NCBI GenBank assembly: GCA_943846715.1
Contig: OX044356.1
Location: 372,001 to 436,000 of the forward strand
Reading direction: 5' to 3'
Source: TMED14 sp002378565
GTDB taxonomy: Bacteria; Bacteroidota; Bacteroidia; Flavobacteriales; Schleiferiaceae
Length of the DNA: 64,000 nucleotides
Made by a program: the position numbers and the translations under genes. The notes below the pieces were generated by a model. That model did not search any database. It saw only the letters and a list, made by a program, of their open reading frames with translations, and was not told where the DNA came from. Below, piece by piece: positions 1 to 8,495 of this stretch; positions within the stretch are counted from its first letter, which is position 1, and each line of letters opens with the position of its first letter.

Positions 1-1
1 T

Positions 2-556
2 TTCCGACCCCCTTTAGGCAACATTGTCACGGATGCCACTGTGGACCCGTGCTCAAGCCCGCCACAAGTCAGCTTGAATGCAGCAGCCAATCAAGCTACC
101 CATTATGCATGGTACCCCAATGGTTTGAGTGGGGCAGCAATTTGGGGCCAATACATCAGTTTACCGACTACCGTTGGGTCCCATGACATCGTCGTAGTGG
201 CAGTTGACAGCACCTGCTTGCGTTATGATACCCTGACCGTCACCTACCAGGTGGGCATGGATGACATGAATGCTTTGATTTTCCCTAGCATTTTTACGCC
301 CAATGGGGATGGGGTGAATGATTGGTGCTATTTGCCGGAAGCTGCACAGTCTTCATTGGCCTCACTGAATTTTCAGGTATACAGCCGATGGGGACAGCTG
401 GTCTTTGAGACCACAGATCCAAACTTTGCTTGGGGTGGGGAATCCCGGACAGGCGCATTGCCTGATGGCGTGTACTTTTGGGTGGCTCACTGGACATCTC
501 TCTGTGGCGCTCAAGGCGACCATCACGGATCAATCACCATCAACCGCAAACCATGA
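2..556 (+). CDS. T9SS cargo protein with gliding-motility-type C-terminal domain (5' truncated)
   Basis: The frame is open from the left edge, so this is the 3' part of a larger gene; the GTG at 41 is only an internal codon. The last ~95 residues form a type B T9SS sorting domain (gliding motility-associated C-terminal family): an IFTPNGDGVND motif, then YSRWGQLVFE, then a W-G...LPDGVYFW segment. In the known family this domain directs export across the outer membrane by T9SS. The upstream part has a beta-rich, Ig/PKD-like look, but too little is present to name it. The stop overlaps the next start by four bases (ATGA), which suggests translational coupling to an unrelated reductase gene. The role of the full protein cannot be judged. 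Confidence 0.88.
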   Translation, partial: FRPPLGNIVTDATVDPCSSPPQVSLNAAANQATHYAWYPNGLSGAAIWGQYISLPTTVGSHDIVVVAVDSTCLRYDTLTVTYQVGMDDMNALIFPSIFTPNGDGVNDWCYLPEAAQSSLASLNFQVYSRWGQLVFETTDPNFAWGGESRTGALPDGVYFWVAHWTSLCGAQGDHHGSITINRKP

Positions 557-897
557 AGCCAATCATCTACCACAACCCAAGATGCACCAAGAGCAGGGAA
601 GCGCTAGCCTGGCTTGAAGCCAATGGCCATGAGCCTGTGATTGTCAAATACCTTGATGAGGCGCTGACTTACGAGGTGTTGGATGCCTTGTTGCAAACCA
701 TGGACATGGATCCCCGTGCGTTGATTCGAAGCAATGAAGCTGATTGGAAAAGTCACTTTGCTGATGCAGAGCTTGGTGATGAGGAGCTGATTTATGCCAT
801 GATTGAATACCCCAAGCTGATGCAACGCCCCATTGTTTCATGGAAGAACAAGGCCGCCGTGGGCCGCCCCTTGGAGGCCATCAAAGACCTGTTTTAG
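553..897 (+). CDS. arsC: ArsC/Spx-family reductase (arsenate reductase-like)
   Basis: A 114-residue thioredoxin-fold protein of the ArsC family. The N-terminal strand is followed by NPRCTKSREAL, with Cys11 in the position of the catalytic cysteine of glutaredoxin-linked arsenate reductases, and the C-terminal part has the family pattern QRPIV...VGRP. I chose the ATG at 553, which overlaps the preceding stop as ATGA; an upstream in-frame start at 478 would lie inside the cargo gene. No ars regulator or efflux pump lies nearby, so arsenate as the true substrate is not supported by context, and a general redox role (YfgD-like) is equally possible. Its stop codon interlocks with that of the convergent fumC. 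Confidence 0.85.
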   Translation: MKPIIYHNPRCTKSREALAWLEANGHEPVIVKYLDEALTYEVLDALLQTMDMDPRALIRSNEADWKSHFADAELGDEELIYAMIEYPKLMQRPIVSWKNKAAVGRPLEAIKDLF

Positions 898-2279
898 CAC
901 ATGTCGCCGGGCTTGACCCAGGCGTCAAACTCAGCTTCAGTCACATAGCCTAATGCCAATGCAGCATCCTTGAGTGTGCTGCCTTCTGCATGCGCCTTTT
1001 TAGCGATGCTGGCAGATTTTTCGTAACCAATGTGGGTATTGAGGGCAGTGACAAGCATCAGTGAATTGTTCAGATGCTTGGTGATTTGCTCATGGTTGGG
1101 TTCAATGCCAGCCACACAATTGTCGGTGAATGACATGCATGCATCCCCAATCAGGTGACCGCTTTCAAGGATGTTTTTTGCCATCATGGGCTTGAACACA
1201 TTGAGTTCAAAATGTCCGCTTGCACCGCCCATGCTCATCGCTACATCGTTGCCAATCACTTGTGCTGCAACCATGGTGATGGCTTCTGCCTGTGTGGGGT
1301 TGACCTTACCTGGCATGATGGAGGATCCTGGCTCATTGGGTGGGATCAATATTTCGCCAATGCCTGAACGTGGACCGGATGAAAGCATGCGGATGTCATT
1401 GCCAATTTTCATCAAGGACACAGCCACGCGTTTGTAGGCTGCATGCAATTCTACCATGGCATCATGCGCTGCCAATGCTTCAAATTTGTTGGGCGCAGTC
1501 ACAAAGGGCTTGCCGGTCAGATGCGCAATGTTAGCAGCTACTTTGACGGCGTAGCCTTTGGGTGTGTTGAGTCCTGTGCCAACTGCTGTGCCGCCAAGGG
1601 CCAGTTCTGCCACCATCTCCAAGGCGTTGTGGATGTTGCGCATGCCATTGTCTAGCTGCTGAACATAGGCAGAGAATGCTTGACCCAATGTCAATGGCGT
1701 GGCATCCATGAAATGGGTTCTTCCCGTTTTCACCACATGCGCAAAGGCAGTGGACTTCGCGTCTATGACATCACGCAAATGTTTCAGGCCAGGTAGGGTG
1801 ACATCCACAGCTTGGCTGTAGGCAGCAATGTGCATGGCGGTGGGGAAGGTGTCATTGGAGGACTGTGATTTGTTCACGTCATCATTCGGGTGCAACACCT
1901 TGTTGCTGTCGGTCAACTTGCCACCTTGCAAGACATGGCCGCGGTTGGCAATGACTTCATTGCAGTTCATGTTGCTTTGCGTGCCAGATCCGGTTTGCCA
2001 GATCACCAAGGGGAACTGATCGCTGTGTTGTCCAGCAATGATTTCATCGCAGACTTGACCGATGAGGTCAGATTTGCTGGGATCCAGCCCACCCAACTCT
2101 GCGTTGGTCATGGCTGCAGCTTTTTTCAAGTAAGCAAAGGCCTCAATGATGGCTTCTGGCATGCTTGCTTCAGGCCCAATTTTGAAATTGTTGCGTGAAC
2201 GCTCTGTTTGTGCGCCCCAATAAGCCTTTGCTGGTACAGCAATATCGCCCATGGTGTCTTTTTCGATGCGTGTTGTCAT
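894..2279 (-). CDS. fumC: Fumarate hydratase, class II
   Basis: A 461-residue class II fumarase that interconverts fumarate and L-malate in the TCA cycle, in the cytoplasm. The superfamily signature GSSIMPGKVNP is at residues 318-328; the substrate-site segments TGSGTQSNMN (97-106), SSNDTFPTAMH (140-150) and KTGRTHFMDATP (184-195) are present, so the enzyme looks intact and full length. It is transcribed alone: a divergent small gene lies upstream and arsC converges on it, the two sharing stop-codon bases 895-896. A TTGAC / TAAATTTG promoter is visible just upstream. Another TCA gene, citrate synthase, lies far away at about 61 kb. Confidence 0.98.
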   Translation of the reverse strand: MTTRIEKDTMGDIAVPAKAYWGAQTERSRNNFKIGPEASMPEAIIEAFAYLKKAAAMTNAELGGLDPSKSDLIGQVCDEIIAGQHSDQFPLVIWQTGSGTQSNMNCNEVIANRGHVLQGGKLTDSNKVLHPNDDVNKSQSSNDTFPTAMHIAAYSQAVDVTLPGLKHLRDVIDAKSTAFAHVVKTGRTHFMDATPLTLGQAFSAYVQQLDNGMRNIHNALEMVAELALGGTAVGTGLNTPKGYAVKVAANIAHLTGKPFVTAPNKFEALAAHDAMVELHAAYKRVAVSLMKIGNDIRMLSSGPRSGIGEILIPPNEPGSSIMPGKVNPTQAEAITMVAAQVIGNDVAMSMGGASGHFELNVFKPMMAKNILESGHLIGDACMSFTDNCVAGIEPNHEQITKHLNNSLMLVTALNTHIGYEKSASIAKKAHAEGSTLKDAALALGYVTEAEFDAWVKPGDMC

Positions 2280-2295
2280 GTTCTGGTGCTTTGTG

Positions 2296-2324
2296 CAAAT
2301 TTACGAACAAATCCATGCTGTCAA
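2296..2324 (-). promoter_or_regulatory. Predicted Bacteroidota-type promoter of fumC
   Basis: Read on the minus strand, a TTGAC (-33 type, plus-strand 2320-2324) is followed after 16 bases by TAAATTTG (plus-strand 2296-2303), matching the Bacteroidota TAnnTTTG -7 consensus. The fumC ATG begins 16 bases downstream. This is inferred from motif and position only. Confidence 0.6.
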
Positions 2325-2341
2325 GTAAGCTGTCCCTGATG

Positions 2342-2349
2342 TACCTTTG
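2342..2349 (+). promoter_or_regulatory. Predicted -7 element for the small membrane protein gene
   Basis: TACCTTTG matches TAnnTTTG exactly and sits 22 bases before the ATG at 2372. No clear -33 TTG at the usual distance is visible, so this rests on the -7 box and its position. Confidence 0.45.
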
Positions 2350-2371
2350 TTGAAATTCTTACAACGACGCC

Positions 2372-2542
2372 ATGAAATTCGCTGGATTCCTTATCACACT
2401 TTTGATCATCCTTATGGGATTCAGTATGCTCATCTTCTTAGGCATGTTTATCAGTTACTGGTTGACGTTGATTGGCCTAGAAAAAATAATGCCTAAGCGT
2501 GTATACCGTTGGTTAGGTCACAACGAAACAGAGGCTTCGTAA
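2372..2542 (+). CDS. Small hydrophobic membrane protein, 56 residues, unknown function
   Basis: Begins MKFAGFLITLLIILMGF and ends with LGHNETEAS before a TAA at 2540-2542. Residues 4-36 are almost entirely hydrophobic and could form one long or two short membrane segments; a basic stretch (KIMPKRVYR) and an acidic tail follow, which suggests a cytoplasmic C-terminus. I do not recognise the family. Support for a real gene: a TAnnTTTG element 22 bases upstream, an intact frame, and a strong terminator directly after the stop. It stands alone between fumC (divergent) and manC (convergent). Confidence 0.62.
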   Translation: MKFAGFLITLLIILMGFSMLIFLGMFISYWLTLIGLEKIMPKRVYRWLGHNETEAS

Positions 2543-2557
2543 CCAAAGCACTCAAGC

Positions 2558-2595
2558 AAAAAAAGCCGCCAGGATGATTCCTGGCGGCTTTTTTT
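2558..2595. terminator. Bidirectional intrinsic terminator
   Basis: A perfect 10-bp stem, GCCGCCAGGA / TCCTGGCGGC, with a TGAT loop, flanked by seven A on the left and seven T on the right, so it can act in both directions. It lies between the small membrane protein gene and the convergent manC and probably ends both transcripts. Confidence 0.9.
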
Positions 2596-2626
2596 ATGCT
2601 GGCAATGTGATGCGAGACCTTTGTCA

Positions 2627-3712
2627 CTAGACAAAGTCATCCCCGATGTCGTGCTTGACATCACTGACATAGCGCTTGATGGCTTGTTCTTCGCTTTTCG
2701 GGCAGATCAAGAGTCGATCCCCGCTTTGAATCACAATGAAATCATCCAAGCCAGATATCACTGCGGCCATTTGTCGAGGCAGGTCAATGACATTGTTGTG
2801 GGCGTTATAGGTCAATGTGCGTGGACCTTTCCCCGTGTTGCCATCATCATCTGCTGGGCGTTGTTCATGCACAGCCCCCCATGACCCTAAGTCACTCCAT
2901 CCAAAGGAGACGGGCATCACATAGACTTGCCGGGCCTTTTCAAGGATGCCATAGTCAATGGATTCATTGGGGCATTCAGCATAGACATCTTCGATGAAGG
3001 CGTCTTCCCCCTCACTGTTCAGCACTTTCCAGCCGGCATTCAACGTGCTGTATAGGTCGGGCATGTCTTTTTCAAAGGCACTCAATATGGCATTGGCATT
3101 CCAAATGAATATGCCAGCATTCCAAAGGAACTCACCGGTGGCAAGGAATGATTCTGCCATTTCAAGGTTGGGTTTCTCCATGAAAGTTTTCACAGATTTA
3201 ACCTCCTCATGCCAGTCGACTGAAGTCTCGTTGAATTGAATGTAACCATAGCCAGTTTCTGGCTTGTGCGGTTTGATGCCAAGGGTCAACAGGATGTTTT
3301 TCTCTGCGGTTGCCTCCAATCCTGATTCGATGGCTGCTTTGAATGCCGCCTCATCGGCGATCAAATGATCGGAGGGGGTGACCACAAAGTTGGCCATGGG
3401 GTCCCGTTTTTTCAATTTGAATGCGGCGTAGGCAATGCAAGGTGCGGTGTTGCGCCGGCTGGGCTCTGCAAGCACACGCATGCGACTCAGTCCCGGCAAC
3501 TGCTCCAGGCAGAGATCCACATAGTCCCTGTGGGTGACCACATAAATGTTGGCCTCAGGCACAATGGTTGCCATGCGACGGTAGGTTTGCTGAAGCAAGG
3601 TTTCACCTGTTCCAAGGATATCCAGGAACTGCTTTGGCTTGCTGATGGTGCTGGTTGGCCAGAAACGGGTACCGACACCGCCAGCCATGATAACTGCGTA
3701 TTGATGCGACAT
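2627..3712 (-). CDS. manC: Mannose-1-phosphate guanylyltransferase (GDP-mannose pyrophosphorylase)
   Basis: A 361-residue single-domain enzyme making GDP-mannose from mannose-1-phosphate and GTP, for cell-surface glycans. The nucleotidyltransferase signature MAGGVGTRFWPTS is at residues 9-21, followed by KPKQF; the sugar-nucleotide segments VVTPSDHLI and ETGYGYIQ and the substrate loop FMEKP are all present. It lacks the C-terminal phosphomannose isomerase domain of the longer bifunctional enzymes. It is monocistronic, ending at the shared terminator. A near-match -7 element, TACCTTCG, lies 17 bases upstream of the ATG (plus-strand 3730-3737). Confidence 0.95.
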   Translation of the reverse strand: MSHQYAVIMAGGVGTRFWPTSTISKPKQFLDILGTGETLLQQTYRRMATIVPEANIYVVTHRDYVDLCLEQLPGLSRMRVLAEPSRRNTAPCIAYAAFKLKKRDPMANFVVTPSDHLIADEAAFKAAIESGLEATAEKNILLTLGIKPHKPETGYGYIQFNETSVDWHEEVKSVKTFMEKPNLEMAESFLATGEFLWNAGIFIWNANAILSAFEKDMPDLYSTLNAGWKVLNSEGEDAFIEDVYAECPNESIDYGILEKARQVYVMPVSFGWSDLGSWGAVHEQRPADDDGNTGKGPRTLTYNAHNNVIDLPRQMAAVISGLDDFIVIQSGDRLLICPKSEEQAIKRYVSDVKHDIGDDFV

Positions 3713-3783
3713 GCGACTTGGTATTTTTACGAAGGTAAGGAATCATGAAGCAGAGCGTACTTTAGCCGCTTCAAAACATTGGC

Positions 3784-4356
3784 ATGACACATCTTGTTCT
3801 CTTTGGCCCACCCGGTGCAGGCAAAGGCACTCAATCCGCTTTTTTGGTAGCGCATTACGGCTTCATTCACCTGAGTACGGGGGATATTTTCCGCAGCAAC
3901 ATCAAGGGAAAGACTGAGCTGGGCAATTTGGCAAAATCTTACATGGACAAGGGTCGGTTGGTGCCAGATGAGGTGACCATTGCCCTATTGAAAGACGCGT
4001 GGTCATCCCATGCGGATGCAAAGGGCTTTATTTTCGATGGCTTTCCGCGCACCACGCCTCAAGCAGAGGCATTGGATGCCATGCTGGAAGGCAATGGTTA
4101 TCAGGTGGATGCCATGATTGGTCTTGAAGTGCGTGAATCTGAGTTGATTGGTCGATTGCTTGAGCGGGGAAAAACCTCTGGGCGTCCCGATGACGCCAAT
4201 GAGGCGGTTATTGCCAGCCGCATCGCTGTCTACCGCAAGGAAACAGAGCCATTGCAGTCCTACTATGCAACGCAAAAAAAATACCAAGGCCTTTCTGGTG
4301 AAGGAAGCGTCGAGGAGATCACCCGGGGGTTGAAGGTTATCATTGAGGCCATTTAA
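3784..4356 (+). CDS. adk: Adenylate kinase
   Basis: A 190-residue kinase catalysing ATP + AMP = 2 ADP. The P-loop GPPGAGKGTQ is at residues 8-17, LSTGDIFRS and FDGFPRTTPQ are the AMP-binding and core motifs, and the short LID (GKTSGRPDDAN) has no zinc cysteines, as in the short bacterial form. It begins a rightward series adk-obgE-PAP2-crcB with gaps or overlaps of at most 11 bases. The ATG at 3784 gives the normal family N-terminus; no Shine-Dalgarno sequence is present. Confidence 0.97.
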   Translation: MTHLVLFGPPGAGKGTQSAFLVAHYGFIHLSTGDIFRSNIKGKTELGNLAKSYMDKGRLVPDEVTIALLKDAWSSHADAKGFIFDGFPRTTPQAEALDAMLEGNGYQVDAMIGLEVRESELIGRLLERGKTSGRPDDANEAVIASRIAVYRKETEPLQSYYATQKKYQGLSGEGSVEEITRGLKVIIEAI

Positions 4357-4367
4357 TCCGTTCAGTC

Positions 4368-5381
4368 ATGGCAGGAGGGAGCAATTCAAATTTTATCGAT
4401 TACGTTAGACTGTATTGTGCTTCAGGACATGGTGGCCCGGGTAGTGCACATTTTTACCGTGGCAGAGGCATCCCAAAGGGTGGTCCCGATGGCGGTGATG
4501 GCGGGCGTGGTGGTCACATCATATTGCGTGGCAATTCACAGGTATGGACCTTGCTCCACCTGAAGTACCGCAAACACATCAAAGCTCCTCATGGTCAGAA
4601 TGGCAGTCGCAATGACCGCCATGGCTCCAATGGGGAGGATGTCTACCTGGATGTGCCATTGGGCACAGTAGCAAAGGATGAAGAGACCAATGCTGTGATT
4701 TGTGAAATCACGGCTGATGGCCAGGAAATCATTTTCAAGCCGGGTGGCAGAGGAGGGCTTGGCAACACCAATTTCAAATCGTCCACCAACCAGTCGCCCA
4801 GCTACTCTCAACCAGGTGGGGAAGGCCAAGAGGGCTGGAACATTCTTGAGTTGAAGGTCTTGGCGGATGTTGGCTTGGTCGGCTTTCCCAATGCGGGCAA
4901 ATCCACCTTGCTCAGTGTGGTGTCAGCGGCTAAGCCTGAGATTGCTGACTACCCTTTCACCACATTGGTTCCCAATTTAGGCGTGGTGTCTTACAGGGAT
5001 TTTCGATCCTTTGTGATTGCAGACATTCCCGGCATCATTGAAGGCGCCAGTGAGGGCAAGGGCTTAGGCCATCGCTTCTTGAGGCATATTGAGCGCAATT
5101 CCATTTTGTTGTTCATGGTACCTGCAGATTCAGATGACCATGTGAAGGAGTACAATACCTTGCTGGATGAATTGACCAAGTACAACCCTGAGTTGCCAGA
5201 CAAGCAGCGACTTCTAGCTATTTCCAAGTCGGACATGCTTGATGAGGAGCTGCAAACTGAGATTCATCAACAGCTCAAGGACGGGATCGATGAACAGGTT
5301 GAAATCTTGTTCATCAGTTCGGTGGCTGGCATGGGTATGCAAAACTTGAAAGACCGTTTATGGATTTCATTGAATCCCTGA
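4368..5381 (+). CDS. obgE: GTPase ObgE/CgtA, ribosome assembly
   Basis: 337 residues. The glycine-rich Obg fold (residues ~8-165, with GGPDGGDGGRGG) precedes the G domain: G1 GFPNAGKST, switch II DIPGIIEGASEGKGLG, and G4 present as SKSDM rather than NKxD. The family binds the large ribosomal subunit and couples its maturation to GTP/ppGpp levels. The C-terminal OCT domain found in some Obg proteins is absent. It follows adk by 11 bases, and its last 22 bases overlap the start of the PAP2 gene. Confidence 0.97.
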   Translation: MAGGSNSNFIDYVRLYCASGHGGPGSAHFYRGRGIPKGGPDGGDGGRGGHIILRGNSQVWTLLHLKYRKHIKAPHGQNGSRNDRHGSNGEDVYLDVPLGTVAKDEETNAVICEITADGQEIIFKPGGRGGLGNTNFKSSTNQSPSYSQPGGEGQEGWNILELKVLADVGLVGFPNAGKSTLLSVVSAAKPEIADYPFTTLVPNLGVVSYRDFRSFVIADIPGIIEGASEGKGLGHRFLRHIERNSILLFMVPADSDDHVKEYNTLLDELTKYNPELPDKQRLLAISKSDMLDEELQTEIHQQLKDGIDEQVEILFISSVAGMGMQNLKDRLWISLNP

Positions 5382-5923
5382 TCGCAGCGGATCAATCCCT
5401 GTTTCTTTCCTTGACCAGTCAGGGCAATCCATCCTTGGATGCCTTATTTCAAACGGTAACCCAGCCCTGGATCAGTTACCTGATTTTACTGGCCCTATTG
5501 GTTCACGCATTCCTTCGCATGTCTTTCCAGCAGGCGATACGATTCGCGGTGATTCTTATAGCTGCCATAGCCTTGGCGGATCTGGCATCAGTCCACTTGT
5601 TGAAAAACCTGGTGATGCGACTCAGGCCTTGCCATGGTATGGCAGACCAGTTCGTGCTAGCTGCAACATCCTGTGGTGGTCAATACGGTTTTGTGTCCAG
5701 CCATGCAGCTACCTTGTTTGCTGCCTGGGGCGTTATGCAGGCGAGTAAAGCGTCAAAAAACTGGCTTCTAGCATTGGGGCTATGGGCTCTCGTGGTAAGC
5801 TATAGCCGCATCTACTTAGGGTTGCATTACCCTGCTGACATCCTTGGAGGCATGCTCTTGGGGCTGGTTATTGCGAAGGGCTTGCACAGATGGCGTGGGG
5901 TGCCGACCTTCACCACCACATGA
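5360..5923 (+). CDS. PAP2-family membrane phosphatase
   Basis: 187 residues with several hydrophobic segments and the three PAP2 motifs in order: KNLVMRLRP (KxxxxxxRP), a central VSSHAATLFA with the SH pair, and SRIYLGLHYPADILGG (SRxxxxxHxxxD). These residues form the lipid phosphate phosphatase site; in Bacteroidota such proteins dephosphorylate undecaprenyl pyrophosphate or phosphatidyl-lipid phosphates, but the substrate cannot be read here. The ATG at 5360 lies inside the end of obgE; a later start would lose the N-terminal helix, so I kept it. The stop overlaps the crcB start (ATGA). Confidence 0.9.
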   Translation: MDFIESLIAADQSLFLSLTSQGNPSLDALFQTVTQPWISYLILLALLVHAFLRMSFQQAIRFAVILIAAIALADLASVHLLKNLVMRLRPCHGMADQFVLAATSCGGQYGFVSSHAATLFAAWGVMQASKASKNWLLALGLWALVVSYSRIYLGLHYPADILGGMLLGLVIAKGLHRWRGVPTFTTT

Positions 5924-6282
5924 ATGTCATTGCCGTATTTCTTGGAGGGGGACTTGGTGCCATTGCCCGTTGGGGCACTGGCCTTTTGATACAATCGTTG
6001 TTCCCCCACTCATCCAAAGCTGAATTGATTGGCACCCTGCTAGCCAACATCATGGCTTGTTTGATCTTAGGTGTTGTTGCAGCAAAAACGATGGACCAAC
6101 GCTTTGTCCTCCTGCTCGCTGTAGGTTTTTGTGGTGGGTTCTCCACGTTCAGCGCTTTTTCCCATGAGCTGCTTGCCATGATCAAAATGGGCAATTATTG
6201 GGTAGCGATTGCTTATGCTGTGTTGTCGATTGCCACGGGCATGATAGCCTTGGTCGTTGGCATGAAGTGGGTGATGCGTTAA
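5920..6282 (+). CDS. crcB: Fluoride channel protein CrcB/Fluc
   Basis: 120 residues, four hydrophobic helices, with the family patterns GGGLGAIARWG near the N-terminus, a GTLLANIMAC segment in helix 2, and GFCGGFSTFSAFSHE containing the phenylalanine-rich track of Fluc channels. It is a dual-topology fluoride exporter in known members. The ATG at 5920, coupled as ATGA to the PAP2 stop, is preferred over the ATG at 5890. No fluoride riboswitch-like leader is seen, as the gene is internal to an operon. The TAA stop interlocks with the stop of the convergent cargo gene at TTAA. Confidence 0.93.
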   Translation: MNVIAVFLGGGLGAIARWGTGLLIQSLFPHSSKAELIGTLLANIMACLILGVVAAKTMDQRFVLLLAVGFCGGFSTFSAFSHELLAMIKMGNYWVAIAYAVLSIATGMIALVVGMKWVMR

Positions 6283-8495
6283 CGCATCAATAGCACTACG
6301 CCGTTGTTCTCCACAGGTGAGTCACCATAGTCAATCACAAAGAGATGCCAGGTGTAAGCGCCTTCAGGGCATTCTTTGCCTTGATTTTGCTCGGTACCAT
6401 TCCATGCTTCCAGGGCGTCATTGCTTTGAAAAACCACCTGCCCCCATCGGTTGGTGATAACCAATCGGTAATTGGTGAAGCCTGTGACAACGGGTCTGAA
6501 TTGTTCATTGTTGCCATCGCCATTGGGCGTGAATGCTGTAGGTGACCAGATATTGAAAACGGGATCCACACGAACCAATTGACTCAGGGTATCCCAACAG
6601 CCAAACTGATTGACAGCAATGCGAAGCACATAAAAGTCACCAGTGTCCTTGTAGGCATGAATGAGATAGCTGCTTTGGTTGTAGATGCTGCTATCGCCCA
6701 TGTGAATCCAGAATTGCTCACCGGGATCAATACCCGTGGTGGTTACTTCAACATCTGGTTGGTAAATACTGATGGTTGTGGGCGACACGGTGAATGGCAT
6801 CACGGGCCTTGGGTGAACAAGAACGCCACCAGGAAAGGATTGGTACAGGGTGTCTACACAGCCGTCTAGGGTCCACATCCAGACCTTGATGTCATACAAT
6901 CCAGGTTGGGTGTAGGTGTGTGTTGGCATGGCTGCATGCGAGGTGTCCCCATCGCCAAAGTCCCACAAGAAATGCATGTCAGTGTCTGCGCTGGCTTGTG
7001 GGTCAAAAACATGGGTGTAAGGCTGGCAACCAACAATTCCGGCAAAATCACCCAGCATCTCTGGTCGATTGAAAATATACAAGCTATCAATGTAAACCTC
7101 CTCACAGGTCTTGGACTTGACATAGAGTTTGATGGGGTAGGTGCCAGGGTTCACAAATGTGACAGGTGGCGGGTACATGTTGGAGTCTGTGTAGTAATTC
7201 GCGTCACCCGGTGTTCCAATGGTCCATCCAAACGTAGAGTTAGGGTACCAATTGCCTTGAGGGGTTAGTAAAAAGCCTTGTTCATCCAAGCAATTGCCAC
7301 CAGACTCAAACCAGGTTGGATTGATGGGAGGGTAGATGTGAAAACTGACAATGTCGGTGTCAGCACAACTCCATCCAGGGTTGCCAATCAACATCACATG
7401 GTAGGTGCCAGTGTCATTGAACGTGTAGGTGGGGCTAGACAGGTTGCTGGTGTCTGTGGTGATGGTAGTATCTCCAAAGTCCCAATGAAAACTGGTGACA
7501 TTGAAGCTGGTTTGCTGGAAATTGATGGTGGAACCAATGCAAAGCTGGGTGGTGTCATCCTCCTCTGAAACAATGTCAGCCCATAGGGTGGGGTCACATG
7601 GAGTGACATTGAATTGGTAATCGCGTCGAATGGTGTTCAAAAGCACACCATTTCGCCACTCTTGGACACAGATTGCTAAAACATACTGACCGGTGACATT
7701 CAAGAAGCCGTTGACATAACCCGTGGTGGGGTTCATCGAAAGTCCAGGTATGCCAGGGATGGGGTTGACTGTGGTTGAGGGTGGCTTGTAGGCAATCAAG
7801 CCATAGGGTGGTCCTGCTGGCGGGTTGGGGGCAGGGCTGTTGAAACCAGTGCCTCCTGTGCCACCACCAAAGTAGAGGTTGCACAAGCGGTAGGACAGGG
7901 AGTCGCCATCTAAATCCGTCGCCGTGATGGGGATGTTCAAATTTTCCATATTGCACAGCACAATGGGTGGATCATTGTCCCATTGCGGGCTGTTGTTGCA
8001 CGTGCTGTCATTGGGCGGGATGTTCGTGGTGAAGGTTGATCCCTTGCTGCCAGGCGTATAGATGTTGGTGATGGTGTTGTTCCTGCAGCAACGCTGAAAG
8101 GAAATGGTGTAACCGCCGGCAATAGGTGGCAAGTTGATGCTGGTGATGTATTGCGCGAATTCTGTGCAAAGATTTGGTGGCGCAGTAAGGCAAGGATTGC
8201 CGGTGTTGGGCTGAATGTTTTGCTTGGGGCCACGTTGCACTTGCAAATTGCTGATGAGCGCTCCGGTGAGGGTGTTGAAAACGCCAATTGATGCTACAGC
8301 GTCCAGCTGAGCGCCTTGAGAATTGCAGTCCCTGTAGACTGTCAAGGCAATACTGTAGTTGTTGCTTCCTGTACAGACGTAGGTGATCTGTCCACCAACC
8401 AGGTGCGCTGCTTCAGCCTGTTGGCTGAATCCTATCGCCACCATGGCGGCGATCATTGCAGGGATTAAAGGGCGACAGAAGACCATGGTAGGCAA
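6279..8495 (-). CDS. Large secreted PKD-domain protein with T9SS type B C-terminal domain
   Basis: 738 residues. A signal peptide (hydrophobic to about residue 29, ending QQAEA) is followed by a Cys-containing module starting AAHLVGG, with YRDCNS, GNPCLT, RCCRN and RRDYQFNV. It is clearly paralogous to the N-terminus of the protein encoded at 32510-34417. Then come PKD-type domains (HWDFGDTTITT and FLWDFGDGDTS) and a C-terminal sorting domain with AFTPNGDGNNE and ITNRWGQVVFQ. A surface or secreted adhesin-like role is inferred. The first start overlaps the GHMP kinase gene by 31 bases; ATG at 8486 is an equally good start, giving MVFCRPLIP as the n-region. It is last in the mevalonate-gene operon. 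Confidence 0.9.
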   Translation of the reverse strand: MPTMVFCRPLIPAMIAAMVAIGFSQQAEAAHLVGGQITYVCTGSNNYSIALTVYRDCNSQGAQLDAVASIGVFNTLTGALISNLQVQRGPKQNIQPNTGNPCLTAPPNLCTEFAQYITSINLPPIAGGYTISFQRCCRNNTITNIYTPGSKGSTFTTNIPPNDSTCNNSPQWDNDPPIVLCNMENLNIPITATDLDGDSLSYRLCNLYFGGGTGGTGFNSPAPNPPAGPPYGLIAYKPPSTTVNPIPGIPGLSMNPTTGYVNGFLNVTGQYVLAICVQEWRNGVLLNTIRRDYQFNVTPCDPTLWADIVSEEDDTTQLCIGSTINFQQTSFNVTSFHWDFGDTTITTDTSNLSSPTYTFNDTGTYHVMLIGNPGWSCADTDIVSFHIYPPINPTWFESGGNCLDEQGFLLTPQGNWYPNSTFGWTIGTPGDANYYTDSNMYPPPVTFVNPGTYPIKLYVKSKTCEEVYIDSLYIFNRPEMLGDFAGIVGCQPYTHVFDPQASADTDMHFLWDFGDGDTSHAAMPTHTYTQPGLYDIKVWMWTLDGCVDTLYQSFPGGVLVHPRPVMPFTVSPTTISIYQPDVEVTTTGIDPGEQFWIHMGDSSIYNQSSYLIHAYKDTGDFYVLRIAVNQFGCWDTLSQLVRVDPVFNIWSPTAFTPNGDGNNEQFRPVVTGFTNYRLVITNRWGQVVFQSNDALEAWNGTEQNQGKECPEGAYTWHLFVIDYGDSPVENNGVVLLMR

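Noticed and set aside
5881..5925. Fluoride riboswitch ahead of crcB
   Set aside because: crcB starts inside the preceding stop codon; there is no leader that could fold into one.
3784..6282. Frameshift or gene fusion at the 22-base obgE/PAP2 overlap
   Set aside because: Both frames are intact and full length with complete motifs; the overlap is ordinary operon compaction.
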